Shown: piece after piece, positions 1-7,224 of the stretch
Numbering within the stretch: position 1 is the first letter of the stretch
How the letters are laid out: every line of letters starts with the position of its first letter
Source: an uncultured Eubacterium sp.
Lineage (GTDB): Bacteria > Bacillota > Clostridia > Lachnospirales > Lachnospiraceae
Direction of reading: 5' to 3'
Length of the DNA: 31,097 bases
NCBI GenBank assembly: GCA_934351445.1
Contig: CAKRIZ010000024.1
Coordinates: forward strand, 1 to 31,097
Notes under the pieces: generated by a model
Database searches by the model: none
What the model was told of the DNA's origin: nothing
Seen by the model: only the letters and a program-made list of their open reading frames with translations
Position numbers and translations under genes: made by a program

Positions 1-207
1 GTTTCTGGTGAAATGCAATCGCAGGGTATAGGTAAAATTCTGCTGAATTATGCAAAGGATAAAAGGAATAAGTTGCTCTTGAACGTATACCAAAAGAACA
101 CACGGGCAATATCTTTTTATCAAAGAGAAGGATTTGAGATTCAGCATAGTGGCTTGGATGAGGCTACCGGAGAAAAAGATTATGTAATGACATGGCAACA
201 GAAATAA
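1..207 (+). CDS. GNAT-family N-acetyltransferase, C-terminal part (5' end outside window)
   Basis: The frame is open from base 1 (V-S-G-E before the first Met at 13), so this is the tail of a longer gene and the Met at 13 is internal. The stretch SQGIGKILL matches the acetyl-CoA pyrophosphate loop of GNAT enzymes (Q/R-x-x-G-x-G/A). NTRAISFYQREGF matches the following conserved segment, in which an Asn and a Tyr contact the cofactor and acyl-acceptor site. The ending DYVMTW is typical of small-molecule or peptide acetyltransferases of this fold. About 68 residues are visible out of a usual 140-170. The substrate cannot be told from this part. No strong terminator follows; a weak inverted repeat lies at 244-290. 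Confidence 0.85.
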   Translation, partial: VSGEMQSQGIGKILLNYAKDKRNKLLLNVYQKNTRAISFYQREGFEIQHSGLDEATGEKDYVMTWQQK

Positions 208-243
208 AAATACGACTTAATTACATATTTCAGATGATACAAG

Positions 244-290
244 CGGGAATTTATGTTATACTGAATACGGTATCAACATCTGGATTCCCG
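244..290 (+). repeat. Imperfect inverted repeat between acetyltransferase and thioesterase genes
   Basis: CGGGAAT (244-250) pairs with ATTCCCG (284-290), and inside it ATGTT (253-257) pairs with AACAT (275-279). The U-tract after it is poor (CGTTTCTG), so it is at best a weak terminator for the upstream gene. It may instead be part of the degraded sequence that also holds the integrase-like relic at 317-370. Confidence 0.4.
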
Positions 291-316
291 TTTCTGTCTG
301 TGGAAAGAAAGGACAA

Positions 317-370
317 ATGGGAAAAACATTAGATGAGTGGTTTGAAAAGTGGCTTGATACATGCCAGTGA
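317..370 (+). pseudogene. 17-codon ORF resembling the N-terminal arm of a tyrosine integrase (relic)
   Basis: A short frame with its own Shine-Dalgarno (AAAGGA at 308-313 before ATG 317) encodes MGKTLDEWFEKWLDTCQ and then stops. The pattern T-L-x-E-W-F-x-x-W-L-x-T resembles the first helix of the SAM-like, core-binding domain of conjugative-transposon and phage integrases. There it is normally followed by Tyr-Lys and several hundred further residues. Here nothing of the rest remains, and the thioesterase starts 15 bases later. It could also be a translated leader peptide. The resemblance is from memory and the fragment is short, so the call is tentative. Confidence 0.3.
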
Positions 371-385
371 CAGGTAGGAGAGAAT

Positions 386-1114
386 ATGTATTCATTTCAG
401 ACACGTGTTCGCTATAGCGAATGTAACAATCATCATGAAGCGACGCTGACAGCGATGCTGGATTATCTGCAGGACTGTTGCACATTTCAATCGGAGGATC
501 TGGGAATTGGCTTGGATTATCTGATGGAACATCATGTCGCGTGGATTCTGAGCAGCTGGCAGATAGACATTCTGCGTTATCCTGCGCTGGGAGAACAGAT
601 AGAGATCAGCACATGGCCGTATGAGATGCGGGATTTTTTCGGACTGCGTAATTTTAAGATTGAAGATGCGCAGGGTGAGAGTATACTGAAAGCCAATTCG
701 GTGTGGGTATGTGTGGATACGCAGACCGGCAAACCAATGCGGCCGTTACAGGAGATGCGGGACAAATATCTTCCGGAACCAAAACTGGAGATGGAATATC
801 TCGGCAGAAAGCTGCCCAGACTTCCTGAGGGGCACGCATGCAATCCAATCCGTGTGCCACATTATTTTATAGATACAAATCAGCACATGAACAATGCAAA
901 GTATATATTGATCGGAGAAGAATGTATGCCGGACAATTATGAGGTTCACCGGATCTGGGCAGAATACCGAAGACCGGCGGTACTTGCAGATGTGATCTGC
1001 CCGCATGTATCGGAGGAGCCTTCCTGCACAGCCGTGAGTCTGTGTGATGAGGATGGAGCGGCATATGCCAACCTGCTGTTTTATGAACATGCAGGTGCAG
1101 ATGGCTGCGCATAA
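386..1114 (+). CDS. Acyl-ACP thioesterase (FatA/FatB family)
   Basis: This cytoplasmic enzyme hydrolyses acyl-acyl-carrier-protein to free fatty acid. At 242 residues it has the usual bacterial length and two hot-dog repeats. The N-terminal repeat starts YSFQTRVRYSECN. The second carries D163-x-N165-x-H167-M-N-N, the Asp-x-Asn-x-His active-site motif of the plant and bacterial FatA family. WILSSWQIDILRYPALGEQIEISTWP is the family's typical first-repeat strand pattern, split here for reference only. The start has AGGAGAG just upstream. The next gene begins 18 bases after the stop with its own Shine-Dalgarno, so the two are probably co-transcribed. The preferred acyl length cannot be read from the sequence. 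Confidence 0.9.
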   Translation: MYSFQTRVRYSECNNHHEATLTAMLDYLQDCCTFQSEDLGIGLDYLMEHHVAWILSSWQIDILRYPALGEQIEISTWPYEMRDFFGLRNFKIEDAQGESILKANSVWVCVDTQTGKPMRPLQEMRDKYLPEPKLEMEYLGRKLPRLPEGHACNPIRVPHYFIDTNQHMNNAKYILIGEECMPDNYEVHRIWAEYRRPAVLADVICPHVSEEPSCTAVSLCDEDGAAYANLLFYEHAGADGCA

Positions 1115-1132
1115 AGTAAGTTAGGAGAACAT

Positions 1133-1966
1133 ATGAAATTAGGAGAATATCAGACACTGACCATTGTAAAAAAAGTAGCATTTGGCGTATATCTCGCTGA
1201 GAGCCGTGACTCGCAGGAAAAGGTATTGCTGCCAAAATCGCAGGTGCCGGCGAATGCTGTACTGGGCGATTCAATGGAAGTGTTTTTATACCGTGACTCA
1301 CAGGATCGCATGATTGCAACCTGTGCGAGACCGAAACTGACGCTGGGAGGACTGGCGGTATTGCGCGTATCACAGATTGGAAAAATCGGCGCATTTTTAG
1401 ACTGGGGACTGGAAAAAGACCTGTTTCTTCCATATAAAGAGATGAATGGAAAGGTGCGTGAGGGAGATGAGGTGCTGGTGACACTCTATCTGGACAAAAG
1501 CTCCAGGTTATGTGCCAGCATGAAACATCTGTATGACAAGCTGGAAACGAATGCACCATATGAAAAAGGAGAGACTGTGACCGGCAGAGTCTACGAGTTT
1601 GGACATGATTTCGGTACATTTGTGGCTGTAGATGACCGGTATTCTGCAATGATCCCCCGCAGCGAGGATACGTCGGATCTAAAGATCGGGGATATGATCG
1701 AGGCACGCGTGACAGATGTAAAGGCAGATGGCAAGCTGGATCTATCGCGCCGCGCCAACAAGGAGACGCAGATGGATGCAGATGCGCAGAGAGTGCTGCG
1801 TGTCATAGAGGAATACGCAGGTGTACTGCCGTTTAACGACAAGGCATCGCCGGAGATCATTATGAGGGAGATGCAGATGAGCAAGGCGGCGTTCAAACGA
1901 GCGGTCGGCCGTCTGTATAAGGAACGCAGGATCGAGATCACGGAGAAAAGCATCCGCCTGTTATAA
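1133..1966 (+). CDS. cvfB: CvfB-like S1 RNA-binding protein (YitL family)
   Basis: A 277-residue protein with the CvfB/YitL layout. An N-terminal S1-like barrel (about 1-60) is followed by a second S1 domain (about 70-135, GKIGAFLDWGLEKDLFLP), a third (about 145-205, VTGRVYEFGHDFGTFVAVD) and a C-terminal winged-helix region (about 215-277). CvfB of Staphylococcus aureus and YitL of Bacillus subtilis bind RNA and influence virulence-gene or general expression; the exact target is not known. TAGGAGAAC precedes the ATG. A hairpin at 1998-2027 lies beyond the gene but its U-tract faces the other strand, so where transcription from this side stops is unclear. Confidence 0.85.
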   Translation: MKLGEYQTLTIVKKVAFGVYLAESRDSQEKVLLPKSQVPANAVLGDSMEVFLYRDSQDRMIATCARPKLTLGGLAVLRVSQIGKIGAFLDWGLEKDLFLPYKEMNGKVREGDEVLVTLYLDKSSRLCASMKHLYDKLETNAPYEKGETVTGRVYEFGHDFGTFVAVDDRYSAMIPRSEDTSDLKIGDMIEARVTDVKADGKLDLSRRANKETQMDADAQRVLRVIEEYAGVLPFNDKASPEIIMREMQMSKAAFKRAVGRLYKERRIEITEKSIRLL

Positions 1967-1990
1967 AATACAGGATGAGATTTGGATCAG

Positions 1991-2027
1991 GTATAAAAAT
2001 GCCCACAGACACTTGCCTGTGGGCATT
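1991..2027 (-). terminator. Rho-independent terminator of the YjfB-like gene
   Basis: AATGCCCACAG (1998-2008) is complementary to CTGTGGGCATT (2017-2027) with an 8-nt loop. On the minus strand the stem is followed by TTTTTAT, so it terminates the minus-strand gene ending at 2062. The plus-strand side lacks a U-tract. Confidence 0.8.
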
Positions 2028-2061
2028 GATCATGTTTGCTATTGTTTGGTCAGACGATTCA

Positions 2062-2271
2062 TTAGATGTAGAGATCTATGTTGCTTCCGATTGCTGGATT
2101 GACAGACAACTCCATCGCACGGATGAGTGCCTCGCCGCTGGACTGGCTGACATCTAACTGCTTGCTGAGCATGGCAACACCGATATCTGAAGGAGTGTCA
2201 TAGCCGCCGACCTTTGTGGAAGTCTGATTCATCTGATATAACGCGGTTGAAGCAAGTGCACCTATTTCCAT
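2062..2271 (-). CDS. YjfB-family small protein (putative motility protein)
   Basis: A 69-residue protein starting MEIGALAS. I chose the ATG at 2271 because GAAAGGAG (plus-strand 2279-2286) sits 7 nt before it; the longer frame back to 2313 has no such site. The C-terminal NPAIGSNIDLYI matches the N-P-x-x-G-x-x-I-D ending of the Pfam YjfB family, called putative motility proteins from genomic association with flagellar genes. The body is weakly similar. It has no signal peptide or membrane segment. No motility gene lies nearby. A promoter at 2330-2358 and a terminator at 1991-2027 make it a stand-alone transcription unit. Confidence 0.65.
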   Translation of the reverse strand: MEIGALASTALYQMNQTSTKVGGYDTPSDIGVAMLSKQLDVSQSSGEALIRAMELSVNPAIGSNIDLYI

Positions 2272-2329
2272 ATGTATGCTCCTTTCTGTATGCTGTCGAT
2301 TCACTAATTTCAAGACCTATGTTAATAGC

Positions 2330-2358
2330 AGTATAACACCACAACAAGAAAAGTGCAA
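2330..2358 (-). promoter_or_regulatory. Sigma-A-type promoter of the YjfB-like gene
   Basis: On the minus strand TTGCAC (2358-2353), a 17-nt spacer and TATACT (2335-2330). The RNA would start about 50 bases before the ATG at 2271. It is divergent from the promoter at 2388-2416. Confidence 0.7.
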
Positions 2359-2387
2359 CGGTGGAAATATTTGACAACATCTAGTGG

Positions 2388-2416
2388 TTGACATAGTTAC
2401 ATAATCTTGCTATAAT
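2388..2416 (+). promoter_or_regulatory. Near-perfect sigma-A promoter of the NlpC/P60 gene
   Basis: TTGACA (2388-2393), exactly 17 nt, TATAAT (2411-2416): both hexamers match consensus completely. Just downstream, TGTAACAAA is repeated directly at 2422-2430 and 2431-2439, within or next to the transcription start, and could be an operator or initial-transcribed repeat. The leader to the ATG at 2491 is about 70 nt. Confidence 0.88.
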
Positions 2417-2490
2417 GGCACTGTAACAAATGTAACAAATTCGTAATAAATAAAAATAAAGTTGAAAGAATTATACGTTTGGAGGGTATT

Positions 2491-3807
2491 ATGAACTATA
2501 GAGCATTACGAAGAACTACCTGCTGTGTAGCAAGCGCACTGACACTTGCAGCATGCCCGGTGAGTGCACAGGCAGCACCGATTGCAGGCGCGACAGGTTT
2601 TACTAACGTTAATGTGACATCTGAATTGACGGCGTCATCACCGACGTCAGGTATCTCTCTTCTGTTATCACAGTATCTGGCAGAGAATACCATGTCTTCT
2701 GATATGGTAGCAAAGGAGACGACCGCTGTACAGACCGTTACGGCAGCAGAGAGCCGCGCCGTAGTGGATGAGACAGAGGGTGTGGTAGAGGAAGAGAAGA
2801 CCCAGAAGAAAAAGAAAGTAATGATCGTTGCGGATGTAGAAGGATATGTAAATGTCCGTGCACGTGCAGATGAGGATAGCAAGGTTTTAGGAAAGCTCTA
2901 TGATGAGTCTGTAGGAACCGTGTTAAAGGAAAAAGACGGTTGGTATAAGATTAAGTCCGGCAATGTAACTGGTTATGTAAAGGCTGACTATGTAAAGAAC
3001 GGAACGAAGAAGCTGTTACAAAAGGTCGGCAGCAGAGTCGCTACGGTAGATACACAGACACTTCGCGTGAGAGAAAAGGCAAATGGTGATTCGAAGGTCA
3101 TCGAGCTCGTGCCCGAAGGTGAAGAACTGACTGTAGTCAGTGAGTCAAAGAAAAAGCAGGGTTGGGTCAAAGTCACAGTAGAAGGTGGCAACGGATATGT
3201 ATCCGCAGATTATGTTACTCTGACAACCCAGTACACATATGCAGAATCCAAGGAAGAGGAAGCACAGCGTTTGGCAGAGGAAGAAGCTGATCGTCTGGCA
3301 GCAGCTGCCGCCGCAGAACAGAGTGCCGCTGCGAACCAGAGCAACAGTTCGTCATCAAGCAGCTCCAGCAGCAGTAGTTCCTCATCAAGTTCATCAAGTA
3401 GCAGCTCATCATCAAGCAGCTCAAGCAGTTCGAGTGACCGCTCTTATAGTGCTCCGTCAGGTTCAAACGGACAGGCAGTTGCCAACTATGCATGCCAGTT
3501 CGTTGGCAATCCGTATCGCTACGGTGGTACAAGCCTGACAAATGGTGCAGACTGTTCGGGATTCGTTATGTCAGTATATGCAGCTTTTGGTGTATCACTT
3601 CCGCACTCATCCAGCGCACTTCGAAGTGCCGGATATGGTGTGAGCATGGATGAGATCCAGCCGGGCGATATTGTATGCTACAGCGGACATGTAGGTATCT
3701 ATGCCGGAAATAACACATTGGTTCATGCAAGTTCACCGGAGACCGGAATCAAGTATACATCACCGATTACTTACAGAACCGTACTTGCAGTTCGTAGAAT
3801 TTTTTAA
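2491..3807 (+). CDS. Secreted cell-wall endopeptidase, two SH3b domains plus NlpC/P60
   Basis: A 438-residue exported peptidoglycan hydrolase. I start at ATG 2491 because GGAGG (2481-2485) is 5 nt before it; the TTG at 2479 precedes that site. The signal peptide runs to about residue 29 (VSAQA-AP); the internal LAAC also fits a lipobox, so lipoprotein processing is possible. SH3b domain 1 (about 110-170, GYVNVRARADEDSKVLGKL) and SH3b domain 2 (about 178-245, TLRVREKANGDSKVIELV) should bind wall peptides. An Ala/Glu-rich helix and 30 consecutive serines (codons 3346-3435) form a linker. The C-terminal NlpC/P60 domain has Cys355 (DCSGF), His400 (GHVGIY) and His412 (VHAS), the family catalytic triad, which cleaves stem-peptide bonds in peptidoglycan. 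The consensus promoter predicts strong expression. Confidence 0.93.
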   Translation: MNYRALRRTTCCVASALTLAACPVSAQAAPIAGATGFTNVNVTSELTASSPTSGISLLLSQYLAENTMSSDMVAKETTAVQTVTAAESRAVVDETEGVVEEEKTQKKKKVMIVADVEGYVNVRARADEDSKVLGKLYDESVGTVLKEKDGWYKIKSGNVTGYVKADYVKNGTKKLLQKVGSRVATVDTQTLRVREKANGDSKVIELVPEGEELTVVSESKKKQGWVKVTVEGGNGYVSADYVTLTTQYTYAESKEEEAQRLAEEEADRLAAAAAAEQSAAANQSNSSSSSSSSSSSSSSSSSSSSSSSSSSSSSSDRSYSAPSGSNGQAVANYACQFVGNPYRYGGTSLTNGADCSGFVMSVYAAFGVSLPHSSSALRSAGYGVSMDEIQPGDIVCYSGHVGIYAGNNTLVHASSPETGIKYTSPITYRTVLAVRRIF

Positions 3808-3834
3808 GATCTTCCAATGATATATGTATACGGT

Positions 3835-3866
3835 AGAGACTCCATGAAAAATGGGGTCTCTTTTTT
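3835..3866 (+). terminator. Rho-independent terminator of the NlpC/P60 gene
   Basis: AGAGACTCCAT (3835-3845), loop GAAAA, ATGGGGTCTCT (3851-3861) with one G-U pair, then TTTTT. This is a canonical terminator 27 bases past the stop codon. Confidence 0.9.
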
Positions 3867-3924
3867 CATTCATAGGAAATTCCTTCCTATGGATGAAAAA
3901 CGCTCCGCAAGGATCGCATTGCGG
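3862..3924. repeat. Two consecutive hairpins, possible dispersed palindromic element
   Basis: The left hairpin pairs 3862-3878 with 3884-3900: 17 bp with one G-T wobble and a 5-nt loop (ATTCC). Its left arm overlaps the terminator U-tract. A second hairpin follows, CCGCAA (3905-3910) with TTGCGG (3919-3924) around an 8-nt loop. Neither is needed for the terminator and no gene is nearby, which suggests a REP/MITE-like unit. Confidence 0.55.
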
Positions 3925-4405
3925 CGGATAAGAAACCTATTTATCATTATATTTATACTTTTACTTATATTTGATAAACACTTCTTTTGACCGCAAATTG
4001 TTACGATTATTACAAAAGGCAAATTGCACAAATCGACAGGAATCGAATAAAAAGTTGTACGAAACAGTGCAAAACTATTCAAAAGTTATCCACATCTCAA
4101 AAAACGATTTTATCAAAAAAAGTGAGTTATACACGAAGTTATTCACATTATCCACAGAAAATGTGACAAATTTTGCGGTTTACATAGTGGAAAAGGCGAA
4201 CGGAAGTTTTGTGCATATGCAATAAATATGAGAAAACGGGCTGAAATTGTTGAAAAACGCTTGACTTTTGAGTAGTAAAAAAACTGTGGATCATGTCGGA
4301 ATATGACGGAAATATGTCGAAAATTATCAGACATTTTCTGCCGGTTGAAAAAAGTATGTCATTCTGGTATACTATCCACGGATTCTAAAAAGATATAGGT
4401 GGCTT
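3925..4405. other. Non-coding AT-rich region with DnaA-box-like and Spo0A-box-like sites
   Basis: I find no convincing gene; the short frames here lack Shine-Dalgarno sites and protein-like composition. Sites matching the DnaA box TTATNCACA are at 4086-4094 (TTATCCACA), 4139-4147 (TTATTCACA) and 4148-4156 (TTATCCACA), the last two directly abutting. One-mismatch sites are at 4128-4136 (TTATACACG) and, reversed, at 4285-4293. A weaker copy (CTATCCACG, 4372-4380) overlaps a promoter -10 box. Three imperfect tandem copies of ATGWCGGAAAT lie at 4293-4324, the last containing TGTCGAA, which fits the Spo0A box. A very AT-rich tract (about 3938-3985) could unwind. dnaA and dnaN are not in the window, so oriC is not claimed. 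Confidence 0.6.
4345..4373 (+). promoter_or_regulatory. Sigma-A-type promoter of the WecG-like gene
   Basis: TTGAAA (4345-4350), 17 nt, TATACT (4368-4373). The -10 box overlaps the DnaA-box-like CTATCCACG at 4372-4380, and the Spo0A-like repeats end about 20 bases upstream of the -35. Confidence 0.75.
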
Positions 4406-5089
4406 ATGATTAAACAGATACAGATTTTGGGAATGACATTTCCGAACTATTCTCTGAGGGATGAGCTGCAGCTGGCGCAGGAGGCATTGCGCAGTGAACG
4501 GCTGTGTATGTTTCTGACAATGTCAATGCAATCACTGATGAAGGTGAGCAGCAGTGGTTCTGAGGAGGAAAAATCGTTTGTAGAACAAGCAGATCTGATT
4601 GTAGTCGAAGATCCGGAGATACTTAGCGTGGCTGGGATCACTTCCAACCAGCGAATCAGAGAAGCTTCGGATCATTTGTTCTTTGCAGAACTGATGAAAC
4701 GGCTGCAGCGCGGGCAGCAGCAGATCTATCTCGTTGCGTCTAAAAATGCAGCACTTGAAAAAATCAAGGAAATATTAGGCGAACGGTATGAAAAACTGCA
4801 TATTGTCGGACAATATAGTATTGAAGAATATCCGGATGATCTGGATCGTATGATTAATGAGATCAATAGTGCCGCACCGGATGTCATACTGTCTGTTATG
4901 CCGACGCCCGGTCAGGAAGAATTTCTCATGAAAAACCGCAGCAAGCTGTTGGCAAAACTGTGGTATGGCCTGGGAGAGAACTATAATCTTCTTCTGGAGA
5001 AAAAAGGGTTTGGCTGGAAGATGAAGCGGCTGATTCATCTGGGTAGATTTAAGATGCATGTGAATCAATATGATGAGGAAAAAATGTAG
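4406..5089 (+). CDS. Divergent WecG/TagA/CpsF-family protein
   Basis: A 227-residue protein related to the family that transfers N-acetylmannosamine(-uronic acid) to lipid carriers for wall teichoic acid or enterobacterial common antigen. Recognisable are ADLIVVEDPEI (family ADL-x-x-x-D-G), QQQIYLVASKN (g-x-x-x-x-LlG), LHIVGQYS (l-x-i-v-G-x-h-G-Y) and a central AAPDVILSVMPTPGQEEFL (pDi-x-x-x-x-x-x-PkQE). The Gln of PGQEE and the Asp of VVEDPEI are kept. The usual G-x-G before P-K-Q-E, the G-Y after H, and the A-G-x-x-x-R-A-P segment are altered or missing, and the C-terminus is short. It may have lost or changed its activity. AGGTGG (4397-4402) precedes ATG 4406. No other glycan gene is nearby. 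Confidence 0.7.
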   Translation: MIKQIQILGMTFPNYSLRDELQLAQEALRSERLCMFLTMSMQSLMKVSSSGSEEEKSFVEQADLIVVEDPEILSVAGITSNQRIREASDHLFFAELMKRLQRGQQQIYLVASKNAALEKIKEILGERYEKLHIVGQYSIEEYPDDLDRMINEINSAAPDVILSVMPTPGQEEFLMKNRSKLLAKLWYGLGENYNLLLEKKGFGWKMKRLIHLGRFKMHVNQYDEEKM

Positions 5090-5094
5090 TATTT

Positions 5095-5967
5095 ATGACG
5101 CGAATTCATAAAAAGAAAAAAGAAATAGCCAGAGACTATATCCTGCTGGCTGCAGGCACAGGTTTCATTGCACTGGCAGTGCAGGCTGTGTTTGATCCAA
5201 TGGGAATGGTGAATGGTGGTTTTAGTGGACTTGGTATTATTATCCGCCGGATGACACTGGGACTGGTTCCGGGTGGAATCCCTTTGTGGTTTACAAATAT
5301 AGCATTGAATCTGCCGGCGTTTCTTGTCGCATGGTTTGTCATGGGCAGGGTGTTTGTGCGGCGGACAGCGATTGCAGCGCTGCTGTTGTCAGTGTGGCTG
5401 GCTGTTCTTCCGTCCGTTGATCTGGCAAAGGGAGATTATCTGCTTGCGGCTTTGTATGGCGGGTTGATCAGTGGTATAGGTATTGCGATGGTGTTCCGGA
5501 CCGGCAACGCGACCGGGGGCACAGATCTGGTTGCATCGCTGCTGCATCGGAAATTTCGTAATTATTCCATTGCGCAGATCCTGCTTGTACTGGATGGAGC
5601 AGTCATTGTTGCCGGATATTATCTGGTGGGTGCCAGACCTGCGCTGTATGCGGTTCTCTCTGTGGCGATTACAACAAAAGTATCCGATACGATATTGAAC
5701 GGTATGAATGATTCCAAGATGATATTTGTGGTGTCAGATCATTCAGATGAGATCGCGGAGCATGTACTGTATGAGATGGACCGTGGCTGTACAGCGATCC
5801 CGGCACAGGGAATGTATTCGGATGAGATGCGGAAAATGTTGTTCTGTGTTGTCGGTAAAAAAGAGGTTCTGGACTTTAAGGATTGTGTCAAAGAGCTTGA
5901 TCCACATGCATTTGTCATTGTGACGGATGCAAATGAAGTACTCGGAGAGGGTTTTTTAGAATATTAG
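5095..5967 (+). CDS. YitT-family membrane protein (DUF161 plus DUF2179)
   Basis: A 290-residue integral membrane protein. An N-terminal basic segment is followed by about five to six transmembrane helices (residues 15-200) typical of YitT_membrane proteins, including VFDPMGMVNGGFSGLGIII and GNATGGTDLVASLLHRK. A soluble C-terminal DUF2179 domain (about 205-285) has RGCTAIPAQGMYS. Such proteins are numerous in Firmicutes; the substrate is unknown. It begins five bases after the stop of the preceding gene and has only a distant GAGG (5074-5077), so it is probably translationally coupled and in the same operon. A start at ATG 5095 gives the usual length. Confidence 0.88.
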   Translation: MTRIHKKKKEIARDYILLAAGTGFIALAVQAVFDPMGMVNGGFSGLGIIIRRMTLGLVPGGIPLWFTNIALNLPAFLVAWFVMGRVFVRRTAIAALLLSVWLAVLPSVDLAKGDYLLAALYGGLISGIGIAMVFRTGNATGGTDLVASLLHRKFRNYSIAQILLVLDGAVIVAGYYLVGARPALYAVLSVAITTKVSDTILNGMNDSKMIFVVSDHSDEIAEHVLYEMDRGCTAIPAQGMYSDEMRKMLFCVVGKKEVLDFKDCVKELDPHAFVIVTDANEVLGEGFLEY

Positions 5968-6115
5968 CATAAAAAATATAGCATTTCCTCTTCCCTTTTT
6001 TGGTGATTTGCCTTAAAATGAGATACACAAAGTCTTTCTGGCTCAGTTTTCTGCATTTTTTTATTGTGAAAAATGTCTAACAGAGCAGATGGCATGAAGG
6101 ACGGGAGGAGCCGAT

Positions 6116-7204
6116 ATGATATCAAACCAGATCTTGCAAAATACAATCGACGGATTGAAAGGTATTACGAGGAATGATCTGTGTGTCATTGACACAGAGG
6201 GCACAGTTCTTGCTTCGACATTTCCGGAGGCGGATGATTATATTGAGCCGGCGCAGGCATTTATGGAATCGCCGGCGGATTCGCAGGTCGTACAGGGATG
6301 CCAGTTTTTTAAAGTATTTGATGAGCACCAGCTGGAGTATGTGCTCTTAGCCTGCGGTGATACTGAGGAAGCATATATGTTTGGAAAGATTGCAACATTC
6401 CAGATCCAGAATCTGCTTGTTGCGTACAAGGAGCGTTTTGATAAGGATAACTTTATCAAGAACCTGCTGCTTGATAATCTGCTGCTGGTTGATATCTATA
6501 ACCGTGCTAAAAAGCTCCATATTGAGATTGACGTCCCGCGCGCCGTTTTTATCATTGAGACGAACCGCGAAAAGGACGGAAATGAATTAGAACGCGTGCG
6601 CAGCATCTTCCGAGGGAAGAATCATGATTTCGTGACGGCGGTGGATGAGAAGAACATTATCGTGGTACGTGAACTGTTGGAGGGCGAGGGCTACGCAGAA
6701 CTGAATAAGTCTGCAGAGGCGATCCGTTCTCTGTTTGTAGGCAGCGGCAATCCGGACGTACATATTGCGTATGGTTCGATTGTAAAGGAGATCAAGGAAG
6801 TATCGCGTTCTTATAAAGAGGCGCGTATGGCACTTGATGTTGGCAAGATCTTTTTTGAGGATAAGGATATTATTGCGTATGCGGCGCTTGGTATCGGACG
6901 GCTGATCTACCAGTTGCCGATTCCGTTGTGCAAGATGTTTATCAAGGAGATCTTCGGTGGCAGATCACCGGATGATTTTGATGAAGAGACACTTGTGACG
7001 ATCAACAAATTTTTTGAGAATAATTTGAATGTATCCGAGACTTCGCGTCAGCTATACATTCATCGTAATACACTGGTTTATCGATTGGATAAACTGCAGA
7101 AAAGTACCGGTTTGGATCTGCGTATATTTGAGGATGCTATCACGTTTAAGATTGCACTGATGGTCGTTCAGTATATGAAATATATGGAATCTATGGATTA
7201 TTGA
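6116..7204 (+). CDS. CdaR/PucR-type transcriptional regulator
   Basis: A 362-residue cytoplasmic regulator. An N-terminal sugar-diacid-recognition-like domain (about 1-110) leads to a middle region that corresponds to the GGDEF-like domain of CdaR proteins (about 130-260). A C-terminal helix-turn-helix of the PucR type (about 300-355) follows, with FENNLNVSETSRQLYIHRN and TLVYRLDKLQKSTG as the conserved DNA-binding core. The ligand is unknown. GGGAGGAG lies 5-8 nt before ATG 6116. The stop overlaps the region just before ftsE, whose start is 21 bases on. The coupling to a cell-division transporter rather than to sugar-acid genes suggests a different role here from E. coli CdaR. Confidence 0.85.
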   Translation: MISNQILQNTIDGLKGITRNDLCVIDTEGTVLASTFPEADDYIEPAQAFMESPADSQVVQGCQFFKVFDEHQLEYVLLACGDTEEAYMFGKIATFQIQNLLVAYKERFDKDNFIKNLLLDNLLLVDIYNRAKKLHIEIDVPRAVFIIETNREKDGNELERVRSIFRGKNHDFVTAVDEKNIIVVRELLEGEGYAELNKSAEAIRSLFVGSGNPDVHIAYGSIVKEIKEVSRSYKEARMALDVGKIFFEDKDIIAYAALGIGRLIYQLPIPLCKMFIKEIFGGRSPDDFDEETLVTINKFFENNLNVSETSRQLYIHRNTLVYRLDKLQKSTGLDLRIFEDAITFKIALMVVQYMKYMESMDY

Positions 7205-7224
7205 CCGGTCAGTTAGGAGGTTCT

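Noticed and set aside
867..1706. 279-codon minus-strand frame across the thioesterase and cvfB
   Set aside because: It lies antisense to two well-supported genes, has a Pro/His/Cys-rich composition and no ribosome site.
1975..2157. 60-codon plus-strand frame overlapping the YjfB-like gene
   Set aside because: It covers the terminator and the opposite gene and has no Shine-Dalgarno.
3925..4405. Chromosomal replication origin
   Set aside because: DnaA-like boxes are present, but dnaA, dnaN and rpmH are not in the window and no skew could be computed. Kept as a finding only.
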